Below, piece by piece: positions 51,022 through 60,420 of a stretch of 60,449 nucleotides of DNA. Position 1 is the first letter of the stretch. Every line of letters starts with the position of its first letter. A program made the position numbers and the translations under genes. The notes below the pieces were generated by a model. It made no database searches. It was not told where the DNA came from and worked only from the letters and a program-made list of their open reading frames with translations. The stretch is taken from NCBI GenBank assembly GCA_963530295.1, contig CAUSCF010000012.1, forward strand, positions 1 to 60,449, given 5' to 3'. The DNA comes from JABCPE02 sp963530295. Its GTDB lineage: Bacteria > Bacteroidota > Bacteroidia > Flavobacteriales > Weeksellaceae.

Positions 51022-52101
51022 ATGAAATCTATCATTATCACTGGCGGAGCAGGATTTATCGGTTCTCATGTTGTTCGTGAGTTTGTGAAAAATCTCCCGC
51101 AAACGAAAATCATCAACCTTGATGCCCTTACTTACGCAGGAAACCTTGAAAACTTGAAAGATATAGAAAACGAACCAAACTATATCTTTGAAAAAGCAGA
51201 CATTACAAAACCTGAAGAACTAAAAAAAGTTTTTGAAAAACATAATCCTGATGCAGTGATACACCTCGCTGCGGAAAGCCATGTGGATAGAAGTATCACA
51301 GACCCAAATGCTTTCATCAATACTAATGTAATAGGGACTGCTAATTTGCTTAATCTTTGTAAAGAATTTTGGACACTGAATCCTGAGCATACGCATGGAA
51401 GATTTCCTAACGAACCGAGAAAAAATCTTTTCTACCATGTTTCTACGGATGAGGTCTATGGTGCTTTGGGAGAGACTGGATTTTTCACTGAGGAAACGCC
51501 TTACGACCCAAAATCGCCGTATTCTGCGAGTAAAGCTGCCAGCGACCATTTGGTAAGAGCTTACGGAAACACTTATGGGCTTCCTTACATCGTTTCTAAT
51601 TGTTCAAACAACTATGGTCCAAATCATTTCCCAGAGAAACTGATTCCGCTTTGTATTTCTAATATTCTCAACGAAAAACCGCTGCCAATATATGGTGATG
51701 GAAAATACACCCGCGACTGGCTGTTCGTGATAGACCACGCTCGTGCTATTTTCCAAATTTTCCATGAAGCGAAAACAGGAGAAACTTACAACATCGGTGG
51801 ATTTAATGAATGGCAGAATATTGATTTAATCAAGGAATTGATTAAACAAATGGATGCAAAACTTGGAAATCCTGCTGGATATTCAGAAAAGCTAATTACT
51901 TTTGTGAAAGACCGCCCAGGGCATGACAAACGCTATGCTATAGATGCTACAAAGCTGAATAAAGATTTGGGATGGAAGCCTTCTGTGACTTTTGAAGAAG
52001 GTCTAGCTAAAACCATCGATTGGTTCCTGAGCAATAAAGATTGGCTGGAACATGTAACCAGCGGAGAATACCAAAAATACTACGAAAAACAGTATAACTA
52101 A
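51022..52101 (+). CDS. rfbB: dTDP-glucose 4,6-dehydratase
   Basis: RfbB converts dTDP-glucose to dTDP-4-keto-6-deoxyglucose with NAD. The 359-residue protein has TGGAGFIGSHVV (7-18), the catalytic STDEVYG (141-147) and Tyr167-x3-Lys171 in PYSASKAASDH. NCSNNYGPNHFPEKLIP, the family's substrate-binding block, is also present. Its stop overlaps the next start by one base. Confidence 0.96.
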   Translation: MKSIIITGGAGFIGSHVVREFVKNLPQTKIINLDALTYAGNLENLKDIENEPNYIFEKADITKPEELKKVFEKHNPDAVIHLAAESHVDRSITDPNAFINTNVIGTANLLNLCKEFWTLNPEHTHGRFPNEPRKNLFYHVSTDEVYGALGETGFFTEETPYDPKSPYSASKAASDHLVRAYGNTYGLPYIVSNCSNNYGPNHFPEKLIPLCISNILNEKPLPIYGDGKYTRDWLFVIDHARAIFQIFHEAKTGETYNIGGFNEWQNIDLIKELIKQMDAKLGNPAGYSEKLITFVKDRPGHDKRYAIDATKLNKDLGWKPSVTFEEGLAKTIDWFLSNKDWLEHVTSGEYQKYYEKQYN

Positions 52102-53012
52102 TGATTTCTATTGTAAGTCCTGTTTACCGAGCTGAAAAAATCCTTCCGATTCTCGTTTCTGAAATTAATTTAGTAATGGAGAGAATCGGCGAGGACTATG
52201 AAATCATATTGGTAGATGACCGAAGTCCTGATAACTCTTGGGAAGTAATGAAAGTGCTTTCCAGCCAAAATCCTAAGATAAAAAGCATTCGGCTGAGCAG
52301 AAATTTTGGTCAGCATAGTGCTATTTTTGCTGGACTTACAAAAACAAAAGGCGACTGGGTGGTAGTAATGGACTGTGATATGCAGGATCAGCCCAAGGAA
52401 ATAGCCAAACTCTACAAAAAAGCTTTAGAAGGATACGATATTGTTTTAGGACAGAGAGAAAACCGAAAAGACAAATTCCTAAAGAAATTAACATCTAAAC
52501 TTTTTTACAAAGTTTTTAATTACCTATCGGGAGCGAATTTTGATAACAATGTAGCGAATTTTGGGATTTATCACCAAAAGACCATTAAGTCTATTTTGGA
52601 TATGGGAGACTATGTTAAATTCTTTTCGTTATTTATTAACTGGATTGGGTTTAAAAGTGTTTCCATTCCGATAGAACATGGAGAACGCGAGGAAGGAAAA
52701 TCTACATATAGTGTAGGAAGACTTTTTAAGCAGGCATTCAATGTTATTATATCTTTTTCGGATAAGCCGCTTAGGTTGTTTATAAATTTTGGATTGAGTA
52801 TATCTGTTTTGTCTTTCATTGTAGGAATATACTATCTGTATCTGGCTCTTACAGGAAAAATTGCACAGCCTGGTTTTAGCTCATTGATATTATCTATTTG
52901 GTTTTTATCGGGAATTATCATCAGCTGTATAGGCATTGTGGGAGTATATTTAGGAAAAACTTTTGATCAAACAAAAGGCAGACCTACATTTATCATTGAT
53001 GAAGAAGTGTAA
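52101..53012 (+). CDS. GtrB/DPM1-like family 2 glycosyltransferase
   Basis: This 303-residue glycosyltransferase starts SIVSPVYRAEKILPILVSEI. It has DDRSPDNSWEV and the metal-binding DCDMQDQP, followed by two C-terminal membrane helices. The pattern matches polyprenol-phosphate sugar transferases such as GtrB and ArnC, which load a sugar on undecaprenyl phosphate for use on the outer face. The two large membrane proteins downstream could then use such donors. Confidence 0.9.
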   Translation: MISIVSPVYRAEKILPILVSEINLVMERIGEDYEIILVDDRSPDNSWEVMKVLSSQNPKIKSIRLSRNFGQHSAIFAGLTKTKGDWVVVMDCDMQDQPKEIAKLYKKALEGYDIVLGQRENRKDKFLKKLTSKLFYKVFNYLSGANFDNNVANFGIYHQKTIKSILDMGDYVKFFSLFINWIGFKSVSIPIEHGEREEGKSTYSVGRLFKQAFNVIISFSDKPLRLFINFGLSISVLSFIVGIYYLYLALTGKIAQPGFSSLILSIWFLSGIIISCIGIVGVYLGKTFDQTKGRPTFIIDEEV

Positions 53013-53026
53013 TTAAATTCAAAAAT

Positions 53027-53722
53027 ATGAAAACAGCTATTTTACAATCAAATTATATTCCATGGAGAGGGTATTTTGACATGATTAAAAGCGTTGATTT
53101 TTTTGTTTTATATGATCATGTTCAATACACTAAGAACGATTGGAGAAATCGTAATATCATAAAAACAAATCAGGGTCAACAATGGCTTACAATACCTGTA
53201 CAAAGCAACTCCCTCCTTCAATCAATTGACAATACTTTTATTAGTGAAAAACATAAAAATTGGTATATAAAACATCTTAGAACCTTACAAATGTCGTATG
53301 CTAAGTCCAAATACTTTAAAGAGGTTTTTCCTTGGATAGAACATTTATATAATAAAGCTGGGGAAATGGATAGGCTGACTGATATTAATGAGTATTTAAT
53401 TCGAGAAATATCTAGTTTTCTGGAAATAAAGACAGAAATAAAAAGAGATTCTGATTTTGAATTGATTGAAGGTAAAAATGAAAAACTTCTCAATATCTGT
53501 AAACAACTTGGAAGTGAAGTATATTTATCTGGACCTGCTGCTAAATCTTATATAGATGAGGGTTTATTCAAACTAAATGGAATAGATGTAGAATGGATGG
53601 ATTATAGTGAATATCCTGAATATGAACAAATTAATGGAGATTTTATGCCTAATGTCTCTATATTGGATCTAATATTTAATACTGGGACAGAAGCAAAAAA
53701 TTACATAAGCAAAAATATTTAA
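53027..53722 (+). CDS. WbqC family protein
   Basis: This 231-residue soluble protein is recognised as WbqC by AILQSNYIPWRGYFDMI and YDHVQYTKNDWRNRN at the N-terminus and YLSGPAAKSYIDE near residue 165. WbqC-like proteins occur in O-antigen and capsule clusters and are thought to modify a sugar, but the reaction is unproven. The codon use and A+T richness resemble the rest of the downstream operon. Confidence 0.87.
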   Translation: MKTAILQSNYIPWRGYFDMIKSVDFFVLYDHVQYTKNDWRNRNIIKTNQGQQWLTIPVQSNSLLQSIDNTFISEKHKNWYIKHLRTLQMSYAKSKYFKEVFPWIEHLYNKAGEMDRLTDINEYLIREISSFLEIKTEIKRDSDFELIEGKNEKLLNICKQLGSEVYLSGPAAKSYIDEGLFKLNGIDVEWMDYSEYPEYEQINGDFMPNVSILDLIFNTGTEAKNYISKNI

Positions 53723-53728
53723 TCTAAA

Positions 53729-54361
53729 TTGAAACGAATAGCAATAATAGGTTCTGCACACCTGGGACAGCAGATAGCCCATCATATACACACGGATACA
53801 GAGGATAAAGTGGTTGCTTTTTTTGATGATTTCCTGCCAAAAGGGACTATCATCGACTCTATTCCTGTTATTGGCGGGACTAATGATATTTTAGACGAAT
53901 ATTCGAAAAATAGTTTTGATGAATTACTGATTGGCGTAGGATATAACCATATGAATACCAGAAAGACGCTGTTTGAAAAATATCATAATGATATTCCTTT
54001 CTATAAGTTTATTCATTCCTCATGCTATGTAGATCCTTCCGCTGAAATAGGAGCTGGAACGGTCATCTATCCAAGATGTGTGATTGACCAAAATGTAAAA
54101 ATAGGGAATAATGTTTTGATTAATATCTCCAGCAGCATTGCACATGATACTACAATAGGGACGCACTCCTTTATCTCTCCATGTGTGTCTATGGCGGGAT
54201 TTGTGGATATAAAAGAACAATGTATAATAGGCATAAATTCTATAATAATAGACAATATATCTATCACTGAAGGAACAAGAACAGGAGGCGGAACAGTTGT
54301 AATAAAAAATATCGAAGAAAAAGGACTATATGTAGGAAATCCTGCAAGATTTGTAAGATGA
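53729..54361 (+). CDS. NeuD/PglD-type sugar acyltransferase
   Basis: The 210-residue protein has an N-terminal nucleotide-sugar-binding segment (IAIIGSAHLGQQIAHHI) and hexapeptide repeats (GAGTVIYPRCVIDQNVKIGNN and later) forming a left-handed beta-helix. That is the NeuD/PglD layout, which transfers an acetyl group to an amino or hydroxyl group of a sugar. The start is TTG. With the aminotransferase gene nearby, acylation of a 4-amino sugar is the best inference. It overlaps the next gene by four bases. Confidence 0.87.
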   Translation: MKRIAIIGSAHLGQQIAHHIHTDTEDKVVAFFDDFLPKGTIIDSIPVIGGTNDILDEYSKNSFDELLIGVGYNHMNTRKTLFEKYHNDIPFYKFIHSSCYVDPSAEIGAGTVIYPRCVIDQNVKIGNNVLINISSSIAHDTTIGTHSFISPCVSMAGFVDIKEQCIIGINSIIIDNISITEGTRTGGGTVVIKNIEEKGLYVGNPARFVR

Positions 54362-55521
54362 TGAAAAATGACAATATCTTTCTAAAAGGCCTGAATGAAC
54401 TTCGGGCTGTTGCAGCATTGGGAGTTTTAGTTCATCATATAGAGCTACTAAAATATGATGATAGAAACGCGTCATTAAATGACACATATTCCCTTGCAAA
54501 TAATACGCACTTTCATCATTTCATCCGGTCTTTGGGGAAGCATTCTGTATATTTTTTCTTCGTACTGAGTGGTTTTCTAATCACACATTTAATCATTCGA
54601 GAAAAAAAGAAATTTGGCGTTTTTGATTTTCAAAAATTCTATATGAGACGGGTTCTGAGAATCTGGCCTTTATACTACATTATCATAGGACTTTCTTTAC
54701 TTATTATCCCCTTCATTTCGGCTTATTTCGGCTTATTTGAAATTTTCCCAAACACCTATTACAAAGCGGTTCTCGCCACAGATTATAGTTCGCCCAAGGC
54801 TATTTTATATTATTTAGGTTTTTTATCTAATTATGGACTTTCCGAAGGCATCACATTAGTAGGCGGCTCTCAGACATGGTCTGTATCTATCGAGGAACAA
54901 TTTTATTTATTTTGGCCTGTTTTATTATTATTTGTTTTTAGAAGTAGGCCTTATTTATGGTTGTTGTCTAGTATAATTCTGATTTTTATTTTAAATTTTT
55001 TCTTCAAAGTAGATTTTTTTGCTGTTTTTAGATATGAATATTTATTCATAGGCTGTATTGGCGGGCTGTTTATTAATTCGTCTTATTTCAAAAAAATAAG
55101 CCCTATCATAGATAAAAAACTTTTCTATATTATCAATTTACTCATCATCCTTATCCTATCATTTTTTTCTGTTTTTGATAAATATACGCAGTCTTTTGTT
55201 ATCAGTATATTTTTCTTGTCTTTTATTATTTTGACGGTTAATAATCATTTTTATTTTCGTTCAAAGATTTTTGATGAAATGGGAAAAATATCTTACGGAA
55301 TATACATGTATCACCCTTTTATTATGTTTTTAGTTTTTCCTATTTTAGAATATTTAAAAACACTTATATTCCTTGTAAATAGTGGAGGTGCAATGATTTT
55401 TCTACTTGCTATGCAGTATATTTTAACTATCGGAATCACTCTTTTCATCAGTTATTTTTCATATAATTATATAGAGAAAAAATTTTTGATGCTTAAAGAA
55501 AAAAAATATTCAAGATTATAA
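54358..55521 (+). CDS. acyltransferase 3 family membrane protein (OafA/YrhL-like)
   Basis: This 387-residue integral membrane protein has about ten helices. The N-terminal LNELRAVAALGVLVHHIELL carries the family Arg and His, and FFFVLSGFLIT and YMRRVLRIWPLYY follow. Members O-acetylate surface sugars or lipids. It could decorate the polymer made by this operon. Two adjacent ATG codons could serve as start. Confidence 0.92.
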   Translation: MMKNDNIFLKGLNELRAVAALGVLVHHIELLKYDDRNASLNDTYSLANNTHFHHFIRSLGKHSVYFFFVLSGFLITHLIIREKKKFGVFDFQKFYMRRVLRIWPLYYIIIGLSLLIIPFISAYFGLFEIFPNTYYKAVLATDYSSPKAILYYLGFLSNYGLSEGITLVGGSQTWSVSIEEQFYLFWPVLLLFVFRSRPYLWLLSSIILIFILNFFFKVDFFAVFRYEYLFIGCIGGLFINSSYFKKISPIIDKKLFYIINLLIILILSFFSVFDKYTQSFVISIFFLSFIILTVNNHFYFRSKIFDEMGKISYGIYMYHPFIMFLVFPILEYLKTLIFLVNSGGAMIFLLAMQYILTIGITLFISYFSYNYIEKKFLMLKEKKYSRL

Positions 55522-55538
55522 TTTTTATATAAACTAAG

Positions 55539-56765
55539 ATGAAAACTATAAATTTCTATTTTGTGCTTGTTCCTTTTCTATTACTAAAAATAGGAATCTG
55601 TGCTTTTCTCTTTTTAAATAAGGACTGGGGCGCAATCACGGATGGAGATCTGTATATGGAACTATTCCAAAGATTTATTTCCAATGGAGCATATTCTGAA
55701 ATAGAAAAAGGGACTTCTGTAATGTATAATTTTGCTCTTTATCCTATCTATTTGCTAGTTGGAGATGTTAAGGAGACTTTTATCATATTTAATAGTTTGT
55801 GTATTGTTTTGACCATTATTTTAGGTGTATATTTACTATATAAAATATCTATTAGGCTGGATATTAACATCTTTTTCACCTACTTCCTTTGTAGTATTTA
55901 TATTTTCTATATCATCAGCCAAAAATTCATTAATATTTTAGCCAATGATGATTCGTTTATGGGATTATTATACCTTATCATCATATACTTTTCCATTAAA
56001 AATATTGAATCGCCTAAACATTATTATTTCTCTATCATAGGTTTTATACTTGGGTTATGTCTTGGCACTCGTGAAATAGCCATTCTGTTTTTCCCTTTCG
56101 TTTTATACATGATATTCTATTCTAATGCAAGAGTGAAAAACCTAATCTATTTCGTTATTCCTCTCGTTTTCACTATACTTATCATCCATTTCCCTTCTAT
56201 CATAGCAGGAAATGGTCTTAGCTTTTACAACAAAAATCCAGAAGATGTCAACTGGATTCAGAAAAACCATTTAGCTATCACAGAAATAGAAAAAAACACA
56301 GGTATTTTTAATATCAGACCATGGTCTATCTGGAGGGCTAATACCTTTGATGATGTAAGAGAATATTTAAAACAAAATGGAGAAAACAGCCTTCCAAAAG
56401 GTTTTCTCGATGTTGTCTTTAACCATCCTGTGCAGCTCATAAAAATGACTTTGTTTAATTTGCTTTTTCTTTTCAAATTCTACTTCAAGACAATAGGTGG
56501 TTTTATACTCATTCCTTTAATATTTTTGTTTAGAAAAAACTTCTTTTTGCTGCCTTTTTTATACTTTTGTTTTATATTTTGTTTTGTGGCTTATTCTCAT
56601 GTAGAAACGCGCTGGCTTTCAGGAATAGAAATGATGCTTTTTATCTCCGTTTTGACAGGTTGCCGATATTTAAAACTTAGTAATAATAAATTCTTATTAA
56701 TAATTATAATTGCAATAATTCCGATAATCTTTAATGATATAAAATTTTTATACTATAGCTTATGA
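55539..56765 (+). CDS. multi-spanning membrane protein, possible GT-C glycosyltransferase or polymerase
   Basis: This 408-residue protein has about ten hydrophobic segments. It has an early loop with acidic residues (GAITDGDLYMELFQRF) such as GT-C enzymes carry, and a large loop in the second half (FNIRPWSIWRANTFDDVREYL). It has no family signature I can name. A lipid-linked sugar donor would be consistent with the GtrB-like gene upstream. It overlaps the aminotransferase gene by four bases. Confidence 0.65.
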   Translation: MKTINFYFVLVPFLLLKIGICAFLFLNKDWGAITDGDLYMELFQRFISNGAYSEIEKGTSVMYNFALYPIYLLVGDVKETFIIFNSLCIVLTIILGVYLLYKISIRLDINIFFTYFLCSIYIFYIISQKFINILANDDSFMGLLYLIIIYFSIKNIESPKHYYFSIIGFILGLCLGTREIAILFFPFVLYMIFYSNARVKNLIYFVIPLVFTILIIHFPSIIAGNGLSFYNKNPEDVNWIQKNHLAITEIEKNTGIFNIRPWSIWRANTFDDVREYLKQNGENSLPKGFLDVVFNHPVQLIKMTLFNLLFLFKFYFKTIGGFILIPLIFLFRKNFFLLPFLYFCFIFCFVAYSHVETRWLSGIEMMLFISVLTGCRYLKLSNNKFLLIIIIAIIPIIFNDIKFLYYSL

Positions 56766-57904
56766 TACCATTCAACAAACCTTACCTTACTGGTAAAGAA
56801 ATGCAATATATAGAAGAAGCTGTAAAATCAGGAAAAATCTCTGGAAATGGCTTTTTTACTAAAAAATGTCAAGAATTTTTTGAAAAAGAATTTGGTTTCA
56901 AAAAAACACTGCTTACCACTTCCTGCACAGATGCATTGGAGATGGCTGCTATCTTAGCAGATATCAAGGAAGGCGATGAGGTCATTGTTCCTAGTTTTAC
57001 TTTCGTGTCCACAGCGCTGGCATTTGTAAGACAAGGTGCTGATATCGTTTTTGCAGATTCTTATTCTAATAATCCTAATATAGATGCTGACCAAATAGAA
57101 ACTTTAATCACTGAAAAAACCAAGGCTATCGTAGTGGTTCATTACGCTGGTGTAGCGTGTGATATGGATAAAATAATGTCCATAGCTAATAAGCGCGGAA
57201 TCATCGTAATAGAAGATGCCGCACAAGCCATAGATAGCTACTATATTTCCAAAGATGGAACAAGAAAAGCCCTAGGAAGCATTGGGCATCTTTCAGCTTT
57301 TTCGTTTCATGAAACCAAAAATATTATCTCAGGTGAAGGTGGTATGCTCTGCATCAATGATGACCACTTTATCCAAAGAGCGGAAATCATCTGGGAAAAA
57401 GGAACAAACCGTTCGCAGTTTTTCAGAGGCGAAGTAGATAAATACAGCTGGGTAGACACTGGGTCTTCTTTCCTGCCGAGTGAAATTATCTCTGCTTTTC
57501 TTTGGGCTCAGATAGAAAACATGAAAGACATTCAGGATAAAAGAATCAAAATTTGGAATTGTTATTACGAGGGACTTTCCAGCTTTGAACCTGTTTCGAT
57601 TAAAAAACCGAAACTTCCTCTCATTCCAGCATATGCGACTAACAATGCCCATATGTTTTATCTCGTTTGTGATAATGTAGATGACAGAACAAAATTCATC
57701 CAACATCTGAAAGACAAAGGAATTCTATCCGTCTTCCATTATCTTTCGCTGCACAAGAGTTCTTATTATGAAAAATATTCTACCCGAAAAAGCGAGCTCC
57801 CGAACTCAGACATGTTTTCTGATTGTCTTGTGAGACTTCCTCTGTTCTACGAACTTACTAATGAACAGGTGGAATATATCATCAACACGATAAAAGAATT
57901 ATGA
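56762..57904 (+). CDS. wecE: DegT/DnrJ/EryC1 sugar aminotransferase (WecE/RffA-like)
   Basis: This 380-residue PLP enzyme carries the pattern MIPFNKPYLTGKEMQYIEEA typical of dTDP-4-amino-4,6-dideoxygalactose transaminase, CTDALEMAA and EDAAQAIDS. The Schiff-base Lys186 is in SFHETKNIISGEGG. WecE-type enzymes aminate the dTDP-4-keto-6-deoxy sugar produced by RfbB. Which epimer is made cannot be told. Both flanks overlap neighbouring genes by four bases. Confidence 0.92.
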   Translation: MIPFNKPYLTGKEMQYIEEAVKSGKISGNGFFTKKCQEFFEKEFGFKKTLLTTSCTDALEMAAILADIKEGDEVIVPSFTFVSTALAFVRQGADIVFADSYSNNPNIDADQIETLITEKTKAIVVVHYAGVACDMDKIMSIANKRGIIVIEDAAQAIDSYYISKDGTRKALGSIGHLSAFSFHETKNIISGEGGMLCINDDHFIQRAEIIWEKGTNRSQFFRGEVDKYSWVDTGSSFLPSEIISAFLWAQIENMKDIQDKRIKIWNCYYEGLSSFEPVSIKKPKLPLIPAYATNNAHMFYLVCDNVDDRTKFIQHLKDKGILSVFHYLSLHKSSYYEKYSTRKSELPNSDMFSDCLVRLPLFYELTNEQVEYIINTIKEL

Positions 57905-59493
57905 GAATAGAAAAAACTATTTTTTTATTAACCGCGTTATTTTTTATCTTATTACAAGGGGCATTTGTCTTACTTGGGGATAATGCTGTGCTATCTGATG
58001 ACCTGAATCATTTAGAAATATTATACCAATATCAGGAAGGAAAATATAGTATATCAGAAGTTTATAACCTATACACCTCCGACCCTAACAGACACACACG
58101 CCCAATTTCTCCTATTGTGATAACATTCGCAACCTATTTAGGGGGATTTTGGACACCTTTGTTTTTCATTCATAATTTTCTTTTTCCCATCGCGGCATGG
58201 CTGCTAAAACTAATTTTAGATAAGTTTTTCAGTGAATATAGCGCTTTTACACTATTAGCATGTATATTAGCCACTATATTCCCTTTATCTTCATCTAATT
58301 TATTCTCTTTTGTGATGTGTGGGGCTTATTTGATATACATATGGTATTTCCAAAGTATATTATACCTATCATCAAAAGATAATCTGGTTTATCATTTGAT
58401 ATCTGGAATATTATTGGGAATTTCACTGCTATTCCAAGAGTTGCATTTATTTTTGATTCCTTTATCCATATTTATTTTAGTAATTACGAACAGAGAAAAA
58501 ATACTCCTGAAACTATCTCTTTCTATAGGTTTAGGCTTATTCATCGCTGCATTTTATAAGTTTTTCTTAGTAAAAATCATCTATCCCGAACATTTCGATT
58601 ATGCCGCATCTAAGGTTACTTTTAGTCTTTCAAGCAGTTTTATATTAATTTTTTCTTTTTTCAAATTATTCATCCTTGACTTTGCATATATTGCCAAACA
58701 AAGCATCTTAGCTATTGCTGATTATTCTTGGGTTGATTATATTTTGTTAGCTTTTGGACTTATTATTTCTGGAATGGTATCTATTTTCTGTAAATTTGAT
58801 AAAACCATCCCTAAACGCTATTTCTTAGTATTTTTGAGTGCTTTTTTAATGACAATCATCATTTTCTTTATTTCTCAATATCCGGTTACCTCATTTAGTT
58901 TTGAGAACAGGATTTTACTTTGGGTCAAAATTTCTTCTTCCTTACTTTTAGGATATTTAATTTACAATGGTTTAGCCTCTACGAAAAAGAAAAATTATCA
59001 AAATTTTCTAAAAATTATATTATTTTTATTTTTATCTACTAATTTCATTTGCGTCATCTCTGAAAAAAACTCTTGGATATACGCTCGCAATTATAATAAA
59101 AACCTCATCAAAAGTTTAGTCTCTCATCTTCCCAAAAATATAAAAGATGAAAAAATTATCATCATAGAAAATAAAACAAATTATGATAAACTCATCACTG
59201 ATGAAGCTACTATAGAAGATCCTTATGAAGTGGTATCTATGCTAAATATATATGCTCCAAAAGCTACTCTAAATGGGTGGAATGTATACACTATCAGCAC
59301 CAAAGACACCTATTTATATTCTATTTTTGGGAAAAAACTAAACAATAGACCTCGTACAGAAATCAAAGAAACCGAAACAGGATTTATCTTAGGTAAAAAG
59401 AATATAAATTTCCCTTTTTATGTTTTTGATTATGCTAACAATTCTTTACATTTAGTGAAAAATAAAAATGATTATAACAAGTTTCTAAAATAA
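57901..59493 (+). CDS. large multi-spanning membrane protein, possible glycosyltransferase
   Basis: This 530-residue protein has about ten to twelve hydrophobic segments, a loop after the first helix with acidic residues (GDNAVLSDDLNHLEILYQY), and a C-terminal soluble domain of some 100 residues (YDKLITDEATIEDPYEVVSM). GT-C enzymes have such an acidic first loop. No signature allows a firm name. It is among the most A+T-rich genes of this operon, in keeping with variable surface-glycan genes. Confidence 0.65.
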   Translation: MRIEKTIFLLTALFFILLQGAFVLLGDNAVLSDDLNHLEILYQYQEGKYSISEVYNLYTSDPNRHTRPISPIVITFATYLGGFWTPLFFIHNFLFPIAAWLLKLILDKFFSEYSAFTLLACILATIFPLSSSNLFSFVMCGAYLIYIWYFQSILYLSSKDNLVYHLISGILLGISLLFQELHLFLIPLSIFILVITNREKILLKLSLSIGLGLFIAAFYKFFLVKIIYPEHFDYAASKVTFSLSSSFILIFSFFKLFILDFAYIAKQSILAIADYSWVDYILLAFGLIISGMVSIFCKFDKTIPKRYFLVFLSAFLMTIIIFFISQYPVTSFSFENRILLWVKISSSLLLGYLIYNGLASTKKKNYQNFLKIILFLFLSTNFICVISEKNSWIYARNYNKNLIKSLVSHLPKNIKDEKIIIIENKTNYDKLITDEATIEDPYEVVSMLNIYAPKATLNGWNVYTISTKDTYLYSIFGKKLNNRPRTEIKETETGFILGKKNINFPFYVFDYANNSLHLVKNKNDYNKFLK

Positions 59494-59502
59494 TAAAATA
59501 CT

Positions 59503-60363
59503 ATGAAAGGAATAATTCTCGCGGGAGGTTCTGGAACAAGGCTCTACCCGCTCACTATCGCAGTAAGTAAGCAGCTAATGCCCGTATATGACAAGCCTAT
59601 GATTTATTTCCCTATTTCTACCCTTCTATTGGCAGGAATCAGAGAGATACTCATCATCACTACGCCACACGACCAAGAAGCTTTCAAAAAACTATTGGGT
59701 GACGGCTCACAAATTGGTTGTAAGTTTGAATACAAAGTTCAGCCTTCTCCAGATGGACTGGCTCAGGCGTTTATTTTAGGTGAAGAGTTCATCGGAACAG
59801 ACTCTGTAGCGCTGGTTTTGGGCGATAATATTTTCTACGGCTCTGGTCTTCCTCAGCTATTGGAAAGCAAAACCCAAGTGAAAGGCGGCTGTGTATTTGC
59901 CTACCCTGTTTCCGACCCCGAAAGATACGGTGTAGTAGAATTTGATGAAAACCAAAAAGCCGTTTCCATAGAAGAAAAACCTGCCGTGCCAAAGTCCAAC
60001 TACGCCGTGCCTGGTCTTTATTTCTACGACAATTCTGTGGTGGAATATGCTAAAAACCTAAAACCTTCGGCGAGAGGAGAATTAGAAATTACTGATATCA
60101 ATAAAATTTATCTTGAAAAAGGTCAATTAGAAGTAGGTGTAATGAGCCGAGGAACAGCTTGGCTGGATACAGGGACTTTTGATTCCCTTCACGAGGCATC
60201 TGAATTCGTAAAAGTTCTTGAAAAAAGACAAGGCGTGAAAATCTCCTGCATTGAAGAGATTGCCTACAAAAAAGGATTTATCAACAAAGAACAGCTCCTG
60301 AAATCTGCCGAAAAATACGGAAAAAGCGGCTACGGCGACTATCTTAAAAAGCTGATAAAATAA
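59503..60363 (+). CDS. rfbA: glucose-1-phosphate thymidylyltransferase
   Basis: RfbA couples dTTP and glucose 1-phosphate to dTDP-glucose. The 286-residue protein has the signature ILAGGSGTRLYPLTIAVSKQ, the metal-binding LGDNIFYG and the VEFDENQKAVSIEEKP block. EITDINKIYL and RGTAWLDTGTFDSL are diagnostic. It feeds RfbB in this operon. RfbC and RfbD (dTDP-rhamnose) are absent here. Confidence 0.97.
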   Translation: MKGIILAGGSGTRLYPLTIAVSKQLMPVYDKPMIYFPISTLLLAGIREILIITTPHDQEAFKKLLGDGSQIGCKFEYKVQPSPDGLAQAFILGEEFIGTDSVALVLGDNIFYGSGLPQLLESKTQVKGGCVFAYPVSDPERYGVVEFDENQKAVSIEEKPAVPKSNYAVPGLYFYDNSVVEYAKNLKPSARGELEITDINKIYLEKGQLEVGVMSRGTAWLDTGTFDSLHEASEFVKVLEKRQGVKISCIEEIAYKKGFINKEQLLKSAEKYGKSGYGDYLKKLIK

Positions 60364-60378
60364 TATAAAACTTCAACA

Positions 60379-60420
60379 AAAAATCCCTCGCTCAAAAGAA
60401 AAAAGATGTGGGGGATTTTT
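60379..60420 (+). terminator. terminator of the polysaccharide operon
   Basis: AAAAATCCC at 60379-60387 pairs with GGGATTTTT at 60412-60420, with four further inner pairs including wobbles. A T-rich stretch follows. It closes the transcript that starts near 48862. Confidence 0.75.
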
